Position numbers and translations under genes: made by a program. Positions 42,159-50,847 of a stretch of DNA of 64,000 bases are shown piece after piece. Under the pieces are notes generated by a model that ran no database searches, was not told where the DNA came from, and saw only the letters and a list, made by a program, of their open reading frames with translations. The DNA is taken from the NCBI GenBank assembly GCA_030753265.1, contig JASMCQ010000094.1, positions 8,813 through 72,812 on the forward strand, written 5' to 3'. The stretch is from Dehalococcoidia bacterium. GTDB lineage: Bacteria; Chloroflexota; Dehalococcoidia; UBA3495. Position 1 is the first letter of the stretch. Each line of letters opens with the position of its first letter.

Positions 42159-43055
42159 GTGTCTATAGAGACTGTTGCGATTCTCAGCCCCGGAGATATG
42201 GGGCATGCCGTAGGCCAGTTGCTTCGAGAGCACGAGCTGCGGGTCGTCACCTGCCTGGCCGGGAGGTCCGGCCGGACTCGGGCCCTGGCCGAGAAAGCTG
42301 GCATCGCGGACATTCCGAGCCTTGAGGAGATGGTGAAGCAGTCCGACGTCATCCTCTCCATCACGGTATCTGAGGTGGTGCCCGCAATGTGCCAATCGGT
42401 GGCTGACGCCATACGCGCCACCGGTTCAGACGTGCTGTTCGCCGAGTGCAACGCCATCGCTCCCCAGGTGGCCCGCCGCATGGAAACCGTCATCGAGACG
42501 GCCGGAGGCCGCTTTGTCGATGCCTCCATTATCGGAGGTCCGCCCAAAGGCGGGTCTTGCCCCCGATTCTACGCCTCAGGCCCGCGACTAGCCGATTTCG
42601 AGCTGCTCCGGGATTTTGGGCTGGACGTGCGCGGCATGGGGTCTGAAATTGGCCTGGCGTCGGGCATCAAGATGTGCTACGCGGCCATGACTAAAGGGTC
42701 GTCGGCTCTGTACGCCGAGCTTTTGATGGCCGCCGAACTGATGGGCCTATCCGACCATCTGCGGGAGGAGTTCCTCGGCAGCCAGCCCGCCATCTACAAA
42801 CGGATGGAGGGCGGCATTCCCGGTGTGCCCGCCAAGTCACGGCGCTGGGTCAGCGAGATGCAGGAGATCGAAGCCACCTTCGACCATCTGGGTCTCACCC
42901 CGCGTATGTTCCAGGGTGTGGCCGACGTGTACCGGCAAATGGGCAGCACCTCGTTGGGTGACGAGACGCCCGAGACGAAAGACGCTGACCGGAACCTGCA
43001 GCAGACGATCAGTCAACTGGCGTCCCACGTCGAGTCGAATAAGCAACAAGACTGA
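42159..43055 (+). CDS. NAD(P)-binding dehydrogenase of the 6-phosphogluconate dehydrogenase-like group (DUF1932 type)
   Basis: A 298-residue protein. The N-terminal Rossmann domain starts AILSPGDMGHAVGQLLREHE, with SPGDMGHA in place of the usual GLGxMG, and goes on to DVILSITVSEVVPAM and FVDASIIGGPPKGG. The C-terminal helical domain (ASGIKMCYAAMTKGSSALYA) resembles the DUF1932 domain. The family reduces or oxidises 3-hydroxyacids; the conserved Lys of beta-hydroxyacid dehydrogenases appears in GIKMCYAAMTKG. GTG 42159 follows GAGGAGGT. The substrate is unknown. Confidence 0.8.
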   Translation: MSIETVAILSPGDMGHAVGQLLREHELRVVTCLAGRSGRTRALAEKAGIADIPSLEEMVKQSDVILSITVSEVVPAMCQSVADAIRATGSDVLFAECNAIAPQVARRMETVIETAGGRFVDASIIGGPPKGGSCPRFYASGPRLADFELLRDFGLDVRGMGSEIGLASGIKMCYAAMTKGSSALYAELLMAAELMGLSDHLREEFLGSQPAIYKRMEGGIPGVPAKSRRWVSEMQEIEATFDHLGLTPRMFQGVADVYRQMGSTSLGDETPETKDADRNLQQTISQLASHVESNKQQD

Positions 43056-43339
43056 GAATCGAGCATCCTGGGAAACCCTCAATCGCGAGGGAAGTTCGCT
43101 GGGCGCTTTCAAGAGAAAGTTGCCTGTCTAGCTATCGGTGGGAGCCTCTTTCCCCACCGGTAGTTGCACGAGTGGGATTCCTTTCGAATGGGCTTGGGTT
43201 GGAGAGGCTCGGGCGGTTCGCCGCTTTCGAGGAACGCGCTCGCCAGAAACGGGTCCATGCGATCGAAGGGCGGTGTGGGGGCATTTCAAGGCGCCGCCTC
43301 GCAACAATCTTCGCATCGGCGAAGTCGTGCGATCGTCTT
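43056..43339. other. Intergenic region before the tandem repeats
   Basis: No gene supported. Overlapping short frames on both strands have arginine/glycine-rich translations and no ribosome sites. Confidence 0.45.
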
Positions 43340-43540
43340 TCCGGCGAAGGCCGGAACCCAGGGAAGCGCTAACTGGATCCCGGCCTTCGCCGGGATGACG
43401 ACCTGGGTATCGGGCCACTTACGGAGCATCGTTCCGGCGAAGGCTGAAACCCAGAGAAGCACAAGCTGGACCCCGGCCTTCGCTGGGATGACGGCTTGGG
43501 TATCTGGCCAATTACGAGGCACCGTTCTGCTGAAGGGTGC
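43340..43540. repeat. 93-base tandem array of the CCGGCGAAGGCCGG repeat
   Basis: Two full units begin at 43340 and 43433, and a third, partial unit begins at 43526, an exact 93-base period. Each unit has a left arm TCCGGCGAAGGC, a right arm CTGGA(t/c)CCCGGCCTTCGC, GGGATGACG and then GGGTATC..GGCCA.TTACG. Single copies lie at 13626 and 16751. Confidence 0.85.
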
Positions 43541-43542
43541 TA

Positions 43543-43911
43543 CTACTCAGTCTGAGTGGTCTTGCTGCCCGGAATGGTGATGGTGATGTGGGCCATGGAG
43601 GTGTCATCGGGGGCGCCGTGCCAATGGTTTTCACCGGCGGGAATCAGGACCATATCGCCCTCGGTAACCGTCAAGACCTCGCTGTCGTTCGCCACCTTGC
43701 CACTCCCCTGGGTGATGACCAGAAGCTGGTCTCCGGAGTGGGTGTGGAAACGGGTGCGGGAGCCGGCGTCGAAACTGACGACGGCGAAGTTGAAGTTGCT
43801 GCTCTCACCGGGCTGCAAAATGGCCTGCCTGTGGACCTGGTTGCCGGTCATCAAACCACCAACCATGTTTACTTTCACCTTTGGCGCGTCGCTAAAGGTT
43901 ACCTTCTTCAT
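43543..43911 (-). CDS. Cupin-domain protein
   Basis: A 122-residue single-domain cupin. Motif 1 is TRFHTHSGDQLLVITQGSG with two His and a Glu-like Gln position. Motif 2 is VLIPAGENHWHGAPDD, with the third His. These residues usually bind a divalent metal. ATG 43911 is chosen because GGAGAGG lies just upstream; longer frames extend into unrelated sequence. Small cupins of this type act as isomerases, dioxygenases or binding proteins. The role here is unknown. Confidence 0.85.
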   Translation of the reverse strand: MKKVTFSDAPKVKVNMVGGLMTGNQVHRQAILQPGESSNFNFAVVSFDAGSRTRFHTHSGDQLLVITQGSGKVANDSEVLTVTEGDMVLIPAGENHWHGAPDDTSMAHITITIPGSKTTQTE

Positions 43912-44117
43912 GGGTCCTCTCCTTAACGAACGGTTTGGGCATGACCTTGGGGTTGTCTTTGCCGGCCGGCCCGCCGGCAAGGGGCAGGCGGCAGGCGGCG
44001 CGATTATGATACCCCGCGGACACCGCCAAGTCCACACGCGCTCCAGGCATGGCAAGAAGGGGAATTGCGCCGGCCCGGCGTCTGGCGATTGGAGGGCGGT
44101 TCAGGCCCCTCGCCGTT

Positions 44118-45401
44118 CTAGGCGGTGCATTTAACCCGGCGGCCCCCGTGGAACACCGCTACCACCCGGCGCAGGGCGGCGAGGCCCTCCACCGGATTTC
44201 CCTCTACCAGAAGAAGGTCCGCCTCCTTGCCCGCCTCGATGGTGCCCACCGAGTCCAGTACGCCCAGGGCGGCCGCCGTATTCCGGGTGCCGGCCAGAAT
44301 CGCCTGCATCGGGGATAGCCCCGCTTCCTTCATCGACAGAAGCTCGCCCTGGAAGTCGCCGAACTGGTACAGGCCCCAACCGGCGTCGGACCCTCCGACC
44401 AGGTTTACCCCCATCTCGATCAGCCGGCCGAACTGCTCCATGCGGGCCCGGCGTCCCTGCTCTAGTTTGTCGAGATCAGCCGACTCCTCGGCCGAAAGGT
44501 CCTCCTCGATCCGTTTCTGGCGCAGCATACCCAGGCGCAACGTGCCGAGGTGCAGGGTTGGATTGACCCAGACCCCGGAGGCAGCCAGGCGCTCGGCGGT
44601 GGCCTGGTCGAACCGGTGGGAACCGTCCGGGTCGTAGAACGCGCAGTGGAATATCATGTCGACCCCGGCTTCCAGCGCATTGTTGATGGAAACCGTCGAC
44701 CGGCAGTGGGCGGCGACGGGCCTGCTCCGGTTGTGGGCCTCTTCCGTCGCGGCCTTGAGTTCGCTCACCGTAAGTGACGGGCGAAAGGGGTCGCTGGTCA
44801 CGGTGCTGCCCCCGGAAGCCACCAGCTTTATCAGGTCCGCGCCTTCTTTGATGAGCTGGCGGACCTGACGCCGCGCGCCCTCGGGTCCGTCGGCCTCCCC
44901 GCCCATGAACCACAGGTGGCCCCCGGTGATGGTGACGGGCCGCCCCGCGACCAGCACCCGCGGCCCGTCCACCAGGCCCATGGCCAGCCCCTGCCTCAGT
45001 GAAAAACCGGTACGGTTCCAGGCCCCGCAGTCGGCCAGGGTAGTAACGCCGGACTCGAGGGCACGGCGCACGTTCCGGGCCGACCGCAGCAGCCGGATAT
45101 CGTCGGTCTCGCAGTCCACTTCCTTACCGGTGCGCCCATCACCGGGCATGTTGGTATGGGTATGGCAGTCGATCAAGCCGGGCAGGAGAGTGGCCTGAGG
45201 GAGATCCAGCACCTGGGGTTCACTCCCGTCGGCCAGACCGTCAAGGGGCCCGCTTCGGCTTCGCAGTTGCTCCCGAGGCCCCACCCAGTGGATGCGGCTC
45301 CCCTGGAGCACCACCGCCGTTCCTTCCGCTGGGGTTTCGCTCAGGCCGTCGATCAACTGGCCGGGCTGGATCACCTGCAGGTCCGCTGTCGATGATGCCA
45401 C
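44118..45401 (-). CDS. Amidohydrolase family protein, imidazolonepropionase-like
   Basis: A 427-residue metal-dependent hydrolase. A small beta domain at both ends encloses a TIM barrel. Metal ligands are seen in PGLIDCHTHTNMPGDG (HxH), the barrel Lys/Ser region LIKLVASGGSTVTSD, His in RPVAAHCRST, His in DMIFHCAFYDP, and Asp in NLVGGSDAGWGLYQFG. The C-terminal part LGTIEAGKEADLLL-like sequence (VGTIEAGKEADLLLVEGNP) is family-typical. Members include prolidase-like and cyclic-amide hydrolases; the substrate is unknown. The next gene upstream on this strand is the iron transporter permease, 53 bases away. Confidence 0.88.
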   Translation of the reverse strand: MASSTADLQVIQPGQLIDGLSETPAEGTAVVLQGSRIHWVGPREQLRSRSGPLDGLADGSEPQVLDLPQATLLPGLIDCHTHTNMPGDGRTGKEVDCETDDIRLLRSARNVRRALESGVTTLADCGAWNRTGFSLRQGLAMGLVDGPRVLVAGRPVTITGGHLWFMGGEADGPEGARRQVRQLIKEGADLIKLVASGGSTVTSDPFRPSLTVSELKAATEEAHNRSRPVAAHCRSTVSINNALEAGVDMIFHCAFYDPDGSHRFDQATAERLAASGVWVNPTLHLGTLRLGMLRQKRIEEDLSAEESADLDKLEQGRRARMEQFGRLIEMGVNLVGGSDAGWGLYQFGDFQGELLSMKEAGLSPMQAILAGTRNTAAALGVLDSVGTIEAGKEADLLLVEGNPVEGLAALRRVVAVFHGGRRVKCTA

Positions 45402-45453
45402 TGTCGCACCTCCGGGTTGCTGCCGCCGCCCCGGCGGGCCCGGTCATTATAGC

Positions 45454-46950
45454 CTACCTTCGCTCCCGGAGCATGAGGAAAGCCAGGGGAATGGAGGAAG
45501 CCACTATCAACAGCAGCGCCGGCGCCGCGGCCTGGGCGAAAAACGCCTCGGAGGTCGCGGCCCAGATGGAGGTGGCCAGGGTGGTGAAACCGACGGGGCT
45601 CAGAATCAGTGTCGCCGGCAGCTCTTTCATGGTCAGCAAGAAGACCAGGGCCGCTCCGGACAGGATGCCGGGCTTGACCAGAGGCAGGGTGACGGAAGCG
45701 AAGACCCGTAGTGGAGACCGGCCCAGGCTACGGGCAGCCTCCTCCATGTGGGGGCTTATCTGAAGCAGAGAGGTCCTGGCCGCTCCCACCGCGGGGGAAA
45801 GGAAGAGGACCACGTAGGCGAAAATGAGCAGGCCCGTGGTCTGGTACAGAGGCGAGACGTACTTGGCCCCAAAGAATACCAGCGACAGGGCAATGGCGAT
45901 GCCGGGCAACGCGAATCCGATGTAGGTCACCCGCTCGATGATGCTGCCGAACAGGCCGGGATAGCGGACCGAGACGATCGCTATGGGCAGGGACGCCGCC
46001 ACCGCGGCGACTGCCGCTAGGCCCGCAACGTACATCGAGTTCCAGATGTTCCCCCAAACGATCAGGAGCGGCTCCCCCGCCGCGACTCCCCGGACCACCC
46101 AGTAGCCTAGAATGGACACGGGAAGCGCCAAGGCGGCGATGATCACGGCGGCGCAAAAGGCCACCGCGGGCCAGCGCCAGCGGCCCAACCGGACCGGTAC
46201 CCTGGGCCGGGCTGCCCCGGCGCCGCTGCTGTAATACCGGGACCGGCCTCGAGTGAGGGACTCCGCGGCCACGAACCCCAACGCCAACCCGACCAGCGCC
46301 AACGACAAGGCCGCGCCCAGGGTCCGGTCGAGGGCGGACTCGTACTGAACGAAGATGGCCCAAGTGAAGGTCTCGTACCGGAGCAGTGACACCGCTCCGA
46401 AGTCGCTGAGGGTATACAACCCCACCAGGAGGGCCCCGGCGGCCAGAGCGGGCCTCAGTTGAAACAGGGTGACCCGAAAGAACGTCGACCAGGGGCCGAA
46501 TCCCAGACCGCGGGAGGTCTCCTCCAGCGACGGGTCCATGCGCTGCAAGGCGGCCCGCACGGTCAGTAGGACGTAGGGGTAGCTGAGGAAGGTGATGGTC
46601 AGGAAGGCCCCGGAGAAGCCGTGGATATCCGGCAGCCGTTCGACCCCAAGGAGTCTGTCCAGCAAACCTTGCAGCATCCCCCGGGGCCCCAGGGCGACGA
46701 CGACGACGAACCCACCCACGTAGCTGGGAATCACCAGGGGCAGCGCCGTCAGCACCACCCACATGTTCCGCAGGGGAAGGTCGGTGCGCATGGTGAGCCA
46801 GGCTAGAGGTACGGCCAGGGCTATTGAGGCCGCGCTGACGGAGACGACCAGCAACAGGGTGCGCCCAAGGATTTCCAGGATCCGAGGGCGGACCAGCAGT
46901 TCCCACGCTTCCGTGCCGGCGCCCAGGGTGCGCAACACCAGATAGACCAC
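45454..46950 (-). CDS. Ferric iron ABC transporter permease (fused dimer, FbpB-type), start unclear
   Basis: A duplicated permease of at least 498 residues with about 12 membrane segments. The two EAA-type loops are LEETSRGLGFGPWSTFFRVT in the first half and MEEAARSLGRSPLRVFASVT in the second. This FbpB/ThiP-like layout goes with the iron-binding lipoprotein gene just upstream. The first GTG in frame is at 46950, but this would cut the first membrane segment. The frame is open upstream to the stop of the lipoprotein gene and encodes AVIWIPAAGVTALLLLPV, a fitting start of segment 1, without any ATG, GTG or TTG. A rare start codon (CTG or ATT) or a sequence error is possible. Confidence 0.85.
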   Translation of the reverse strand: MVYLVLRTLGAGTEAWELLVRPRILEILGRTLLLVVSVSAASIALAVPLAWLTMRTDLPLRNMWVVLTALPLVIPSYVGGFVVVVALGPRGMLQGLLDRLLGVERLPDIHGFSGAFLTITFLSYPYVLLTVRAALQRMDPSLEETSRGLGFGPWSTFFRVTLFQLRPALAAGALLVGLYTLSDFGAVSLLRYETFTWAIFVQYESALDRTLGAALSLALVGLALGFVAAESLTRGRSRYYSSGAGAARPRVPVRLGRWRWPAVAFCAAVIIAALALPVSILGYWVVRGVAAGEPLLIVWGNIWNSMYVAGLAAVAAVAASLPIAIVSVRYPGLFGSIIERVTYIGFALPGIAIALSLVFFGAKYVSPLYQTTGLLIFAYVVLFLSPAVGAARTSLLQISPHMEEAARSLGRSPLRVFASVTLPLVKPGILSGAALVFLLTMKELPATLILSPVGFTTLATSIWAATSEAFFAQAAAPALLLIVASSIPLAFLMLRERR

Positions 46951-47094
46951 CGGCAGCAGCAGGAGCGCCGTGACCCCGGCGGCCGGAATCCAAATGACGG
47001 CCGGAGGCCAACCGGGCCGATGGAACAGGTCCCGGTGGGCTTGATGGTCTCTCGTTGCCGGTCTAAAGGCCGTAACTCTGCTGCCTGTATGTGT

Positions 47095-48129
47095 TTACGG
47101 GAGTATCCCGGCGTCCCGAAGGAGCGCTTGCGTACCCGCAAGGTCGGTCAGGTCCTTCAAGGGAATACTGGATCGGTTGATGTCAGCCAGAGGTACCAAG
47201 ACCCGGGGCGTCTTCACACCTTCCACCAGCGGGTACTCGAAGGTCTGCCCGGCGAAATACTGCTGGGCCACCGTGGAGAGCAGGAACTCCAGGAACTTCT
47301 CTCCCACGTCCTTGTTCTCCGAGGTTTCCAGGATTCCGGCTCCGGCAACCATGATGGTGGCGCCCGGGCCGCCGGCCCTGGGGTGGTAGTTGCGGGCCGG
47401 GAAGGACTCGCCTTCCTCCGCCAGGAACCGGAACAGATAGTAGTGATTGACCAGCCCCACGTCTATCTCTCCGGCGGCCACCGCGGCAACCTGGGGGGTA
47501 TTCTTGGGGTAAACCTTCGGGTCGTTGGCCTGGATTCCCTCCAGCCACCGGCGAGTCTTTTCCTCACCCCATACAGCGCGCATGGCGGTGACCATGGTCT
47601 GGAAAGAAGCGTTGGTGGGCGCCCATCCGATGCGGTCCTCCCACTTGGGGTCGATGAAATCGAAGATGTCGTCCGGCAGGTCGGCTTCGGTCAGAGTCTC
47701 GGTATTGTACACGACCGTCCTGGCCCGCCCGGAAAGCCCAATCCACTTGCCTGCGGGGGATCGGGCCCAGTCGGGGACTCGCTGGAGGATCTCCTCGGGC
47801 AAAGGGTCCAGCAGGTGCTCCACGGCGCCCAGGCCACCCGGGTCTTGGGCGAAGAACACGTCGGCGGGGGACCGGTCTCCCTCCTCCAGCAGCGTCGCCG
47901 CCAACTGAGAAGTCCCGGCGTATTTCGCCGACACTTTGATGCCCGTGGCCTCTCCAAACTGCTCGATGATCGGGCCGACCAGCGCCTCGCTGCGCCCCGA
48001 ATAGATGGTCAGCGAGCCGGCTGAGTCATCGTCGGAGCCGTTGCCGCAGGCTGAAAGAAGCGCCACCAATAGTAGTGTGACTGCCAGTGGTGGCGCGAGG
48101 ATTCCCCTGAGTCGCTTTAATCTAACCAT
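47095..48129 (-). CDS. Ferric iron ABC transporter substrate-binding lipoprotein
   Basis: A 344-residue binding protein of the FutA/FbpA (transferrin-like) family. The signal sequence ends in a lipobox, LLLVALLSAC, so it should be anchored at the outer face of the membrane. The mature part starts LTIYSGRSEALVGPIIEQF. Two adjacent Tyr in DVGLVNHYYLFRFL are the usual iron ligands. Other features are SPADVFFAQDPGGLGAVE and GAGILETSENKDVGEKFLEF. It is followed by the permease gene on the same strand; the ATPase gene lies divergently at 48765. Confidence 0.9.
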   Translation of the reverse strand: MVRLKRLRGILAPPLAVTLLLVALLSACGNGSDDDSAGSLTIYSGRSEALVGPIIEQFGEATGIKVSAKYAGTSQLAATLLEEGDRSPADVFFAQDPGGLGAVEHLLDPLPEEILQRVPDWARSPAGKWIGLSGRARTVVYNTETLTEADLPDDIFDFIDPKWEDRIGWAPTNASFQTMVTAMRAVWGEEKTRRWLEGIQANDPKVYPKNTPQVAAVAAGEIDVGLVNHYYLFRFLAEEGESFPARNYHPRAGGPGATIMVAGAGILETSENKDVGEKFLEFLLSTVAQQYFAGQTFEYPLVEGVKTPRVLVPLADINRSSIPLKDLTDLAGTQALLRDAGILP

Positions 48130-48764
48130 GGATCCCCCTGCTAACGATCATATATATCCATGGCCCGCGCCCTATCGGGGCCAGGCCTTCCTGCATATGG
48201 AATGTGACGTAGTCTGATCGCCAACGGGTCCATCTCAGCGGCGGCACCAGCGCAATGGCTGCCCCGGGCCGGGTGACAATTCGACGACTCGAAAGAGATC
48301 CGACTGACTCGGTATAGTGTGCGCACTTCCTAAAAAGTTATGCTATACTGAATAATAATAACATGTACGCACTAACAACCGGTCAAAAGAATATCTGGTT
48401 AGAGGCCAACTGTCAACTCTCAAAGGCCCTTGAAAACGGATGCGGCAGCCCCGAAAAACCTCGCCATGGACTCAGCGGGCAGGCGTGAGCCGCACCGCCA
48501 AATCACGGAGCGCAACGGTTCAAATCGCACGCCTGCCAGATACGCGAACTGCCTCACTGATAAGAATCAATACGTGGTAAGAACAAATATTAATAAAGGC
48601 TGACACACTAACAATAGTGATGGCACTGTTCAGGAAAATATGTCTGCACATATAATGATGTTAAACAACAGGAAAACAAACTCCAGTTCTGCCGCCGTGG
48701 ATGGCGCCGCGGGTAACCGGACGTTCTGGCCGGGCCGCCGCCGGATGGCAAACCGGGAGTGTCT
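48130..48764. other. Divergent control region between iron transporter genes
   Basis: 635 bases, noticeably AT-rich at 48320-48420 and 48590-48690, with no supported gene. It contains an extended -10-like TGCTATACT at 48341-48349 and the 10-base-pair inverted repeat at 48478-48537. I looked for a DtxR/IdeR-type operator (TTAGGTTAGCCTAACCTAA) and found only a weak half-match near 48395-48412. Confidence 0.45.
48478..48537. repeat. Long-stem inverted repeat, tRNA-like in part
   Basis: GGCAGGCGTG (48478-48487) pairs perfectly with CACGCCTGCC (48528-48537). The interior contains GGTTCAAATC, which looks like a tRNA T-loop, but the T-stem does not pair and the span of 60 bases is too short for a tRNA. 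It may be a tRNA remnant or a regulatory hairpin. Confidence 0.4.
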
Positions 48765-49940
48765 ATGTTAGGCCTCGGTACGCGATCGCCCGGAAAGGCT
48801 AAACCGATGGCTCTGGAGCCGGACCGGGACCAACGGGGGCTTCCTCCGGACGGTGATGACCGGGCCGCCCTGGAATGCCGCGGCTTGGTCAAATATTTCG
48901 GGAACGTGCCGGCAGTGGAAGGGTTGGACCTGACGGTGCGGCCGGGCCAGGTGTTGGCCCTGCTCGGTCCCAGCGGATGCGGTAAGACTACCGCGCTGCG
49001 CCTCATCGCCGGGTTCGAACAAGCCGACGCCGGCACCATCACCCTGGGAGGCCGGCTGGTTTGCGGTCCGGGTAAGGAGGTCCCACCCGAGAAACGGCAG
49101 ATCGGCATGGTATTCCAGGAAGGGGCCCTCTTCCCCCACCTGACGGTGGAGCAGAACATCTCCTATGGGCTTCCCCGGGCCCACCGGCGCAACGGCAAGA
49201 CCGAAGAGATGCTGGCCCTGGTGGGCCTCCGCGGCCTGGGCCGCCGGCTGCCCCACGAGCTTTCCGGGGGTCAGCAGCAGCGGGTGGCCTTGGGTAGGGC
49301 CTTAGCGCCTGAACCGGACGTGCTGCTGCTGGATGAACCGTTCTCCAACCTGGACCCCAAGCTGCGGGAGCAGGTGCGCCACGACGTGATGCAGATTGTC
49401 CGGGCCAGCGGCGCAACCGCCATCTTCGTCACCCATGACCAGGAAGAGGCCCTGTTTGTGGGCGACATCGTCGCGGTGATGAACCAGGGCCGCGTCCTGC
49501 AGGTGGGCTCCCCCGAAGATATCTTTCATAGTCCGGCATCGAGATTCGTGGCCCAATTCATCGGCACGGTGGACTTTCTTCCGGCGTGGCGCGCCGGAGA
49601 CAAGCTGATGACCGAGGTGGGCTCGGCGGATTGGCCGTTCCCCCCTGACCCGGCTCAAGCCCCGGAGACCTCCGGGGAGGTCGCGCTTCCAGGACTGGAG
49701 GTGATGGTCCGCCCCGACTGTCTGGACTGCTACCCCAGCGAGCAAGGCGGGGGTGTCATCACCGAGCGGGAGTTCCGGGGCGCCTTCTATCTCTACCGGG
49801 TAACTCTTCAGTCCGGCCGTTCGGTGCGCTGTTTGGCCTCCCACACCGCGGGATACCCGGTGGGCCAGTTGGTGGAAGTGGCGCTACGACCGGGACACGC
49901 CTTGAGACCGTTCATCGACCAACGGGCTGTCGGTGCCTGA
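48765..49940 (+). CDS. Ferric iron ABC transporter ATP-binding protein (FbpC-type)
   Basis: A 391-residue ABC ATPase. Walker A is LLGPSGCGKTTALRLIAG, the Q-loop MVFQEGALFPHLTV, the signature LSGGQQQRVALGRALA, Walker B DVLLLDEPFSNLD and the switch FVTHDQEEAL. A C-terminal OB-like regulatory domain follows (residues 270-391). The first 35 residues are an unconserved, charged extension. ATG 48765 has GGGAG five bases upstream; GTG 48759 is the alternative. It is probably the motor of the divergently encoded permease and binding protein, since each lacks its own ATPase gene. Confidence 0.9.
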   Translation: MLGLGTRSPGKAKPMALEPDRDQRGLPPDGDDRAALECRGLVKYFGNVPAVEGLDLTVRPGQVLALLGPSGCGKTTALRLIAGFEQADAGTITLGGRLVCGPGKEVPPEKRQIGMVFQEGALFPHLTVEQNISYGLPRAHRRNGKTEEMLALVGLRGLGRRLPHELSGGQQQRVALGRALAPEPDVLLLDEPFSNLDPKLREQVRHDVMQIVRASGATAIFVTHDQEEALFVGDIVAVMNQGRVLQVGSPEDIFHSPASRFVAQFIGTVDFLPAWRAGDKLMTEVGSADWPFPPDPAQAPETSGEVALPGLEVMVRPDCLDCYPSEQGGGVITEREFRGAFYLYRVTLQSGRSVRCLASHTAGYPVGQLVEVALRPGHALRPFIDQRAVGA

Positions 49941-50094
49941 CGCGACCCAGTCTTGGGCCGGCCCGAATCGGCGCTCCAGAAGGCGCCACACTACGCGGGT
50001 GTGCTTTTTACCGCCCCCACTGCCCCAGCCGGCCGCCCCATTAAACCCGATCTTGATGTAAGATGCGGTAAACCCGTGTTTGTGAGGGCTGCCG

Positions 50095-50847
50095 ATGCCG
50101 CGACGAAAAAAAGACACCGGACCGGCCAACGCTGGGGAGACTGCCGCGCCTGCCGAGCGCTTGACCCCGGTAACCGAAAACTATCTGCTGTGTCTTTACA
50201 AGCTCTGGGAGGACTCGCTGATCCCCACTCTCACTCAGCTGACCGATACCATCAGGCAGTTGCCGGCTTCGGAGGGTCTGGGCACCTCCGTGCCCTCGGT
50301 GGCCGGCATGATCCGGCGGATGCGGCGGCAGGCCCTGGTCGACGTCGGGCCGGACAAGCGCATCCGGCTGACGAAGAAAGGCCACGAAGGCGCTGAGAAC
50401 ATCGCCCGGCGGCACCGGCTGGCCGAGTGGCTGGTGGTACGCCTGCTGGGCATGGACTTGCACAAGGCCCACACCGAGGCCCACCGGTTGGAGCACGTCA
50501 TGTCCCGGGAGTTCGAGGAGAAGCTGGCCGAACGGCTGGGCTACCCGAAACGGTGCCCCTTCGGCAGGCCCATCCCGGGTTCCGGTGAACCCAGGATTCC
50601 CGTCGATTCCTTGACCCTGGACAGCGCATCAGTCGGCGTGACCTATATGGTGGAAAGGGTCCCCGAAGAGGACTCGGAGCTGCTGTATTTTCTGATCCGG
50701 TCATCGATCATACCAGACCATGAAATAACCGTCGTGGAGGCGGCCCAATTCCTTGGCGTGCTGATGGTGGCCACCCAGGAGGAGAAGGTGTCAATCGGCT
50801 ACAACGTGGCGCGGCAGATCCTGGTCCGGGCTCCGGAGACGGCCTGA
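50095..50847 (+). CDS. DtxR/MntR-family metal-dependent regulator
   Basis: A 250-residue repressor. The winged-helix N-domain (TPVTENYLLCLYKLWEDSLI, then SVPSVAGMIRRMRRQALV) is followed by the metal-binding and dimerisation domain with RRHRLAEWLVVRLLGMDLHK and AHRLEHVMSREFEEKL. These give the Glu, His and His ligands usual in the family. The C-terminal part (residues 160-250) may be an SH3-like FeoA-type domain. ATG 50095 follows GAGGG. It lies 154 bases after the iron transporter ATPase gene, so it is the likely iron sensor for this uptake system. Confidence 0.88.
   Translation: MPRRKKDTGPANAGETAAPAERLTPVTENYLLCLYKLWEDSLIPTLTQLTDTIRQLPASEGLGTSVPSVAGMIRRMRRQALVDVGPDKRIRLTKKGHEGAENIARRHRLAEWLVVRLLGMDLHKAHTEAHRLEHVMSREFEEKLAERLGYPKRCPFGRPIPGSGEPRIPVDSLTLDSASVGVTYMVERVPEEDSELLYFLIRSSIIPDHEITVVEAAQFLGVLMVATQEEKVSIGYNVARQILVRAPETA

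Noticed and set aside
43340..43540. A CRISPR array, suggested by regular repeats
   Set aside because: Units are 93 bases with no unique spacers, the arms are long palindromes and no cas genes are near.
48395..48412. A DtxR/IdeR operator in the iron transporter control region
   Set aside because: GGTTAGAGGCCAAC has only loose half-site similarity and wrong spacing relative to the known consensus.
48478..48539. A tRNA gene, suggested by an acceptor-like stem and GGTTCAAATC
   Set aside because: Only about 60 bases lie within the stem, the T-stem does not pair and no D or anticodon arm can be drawn.
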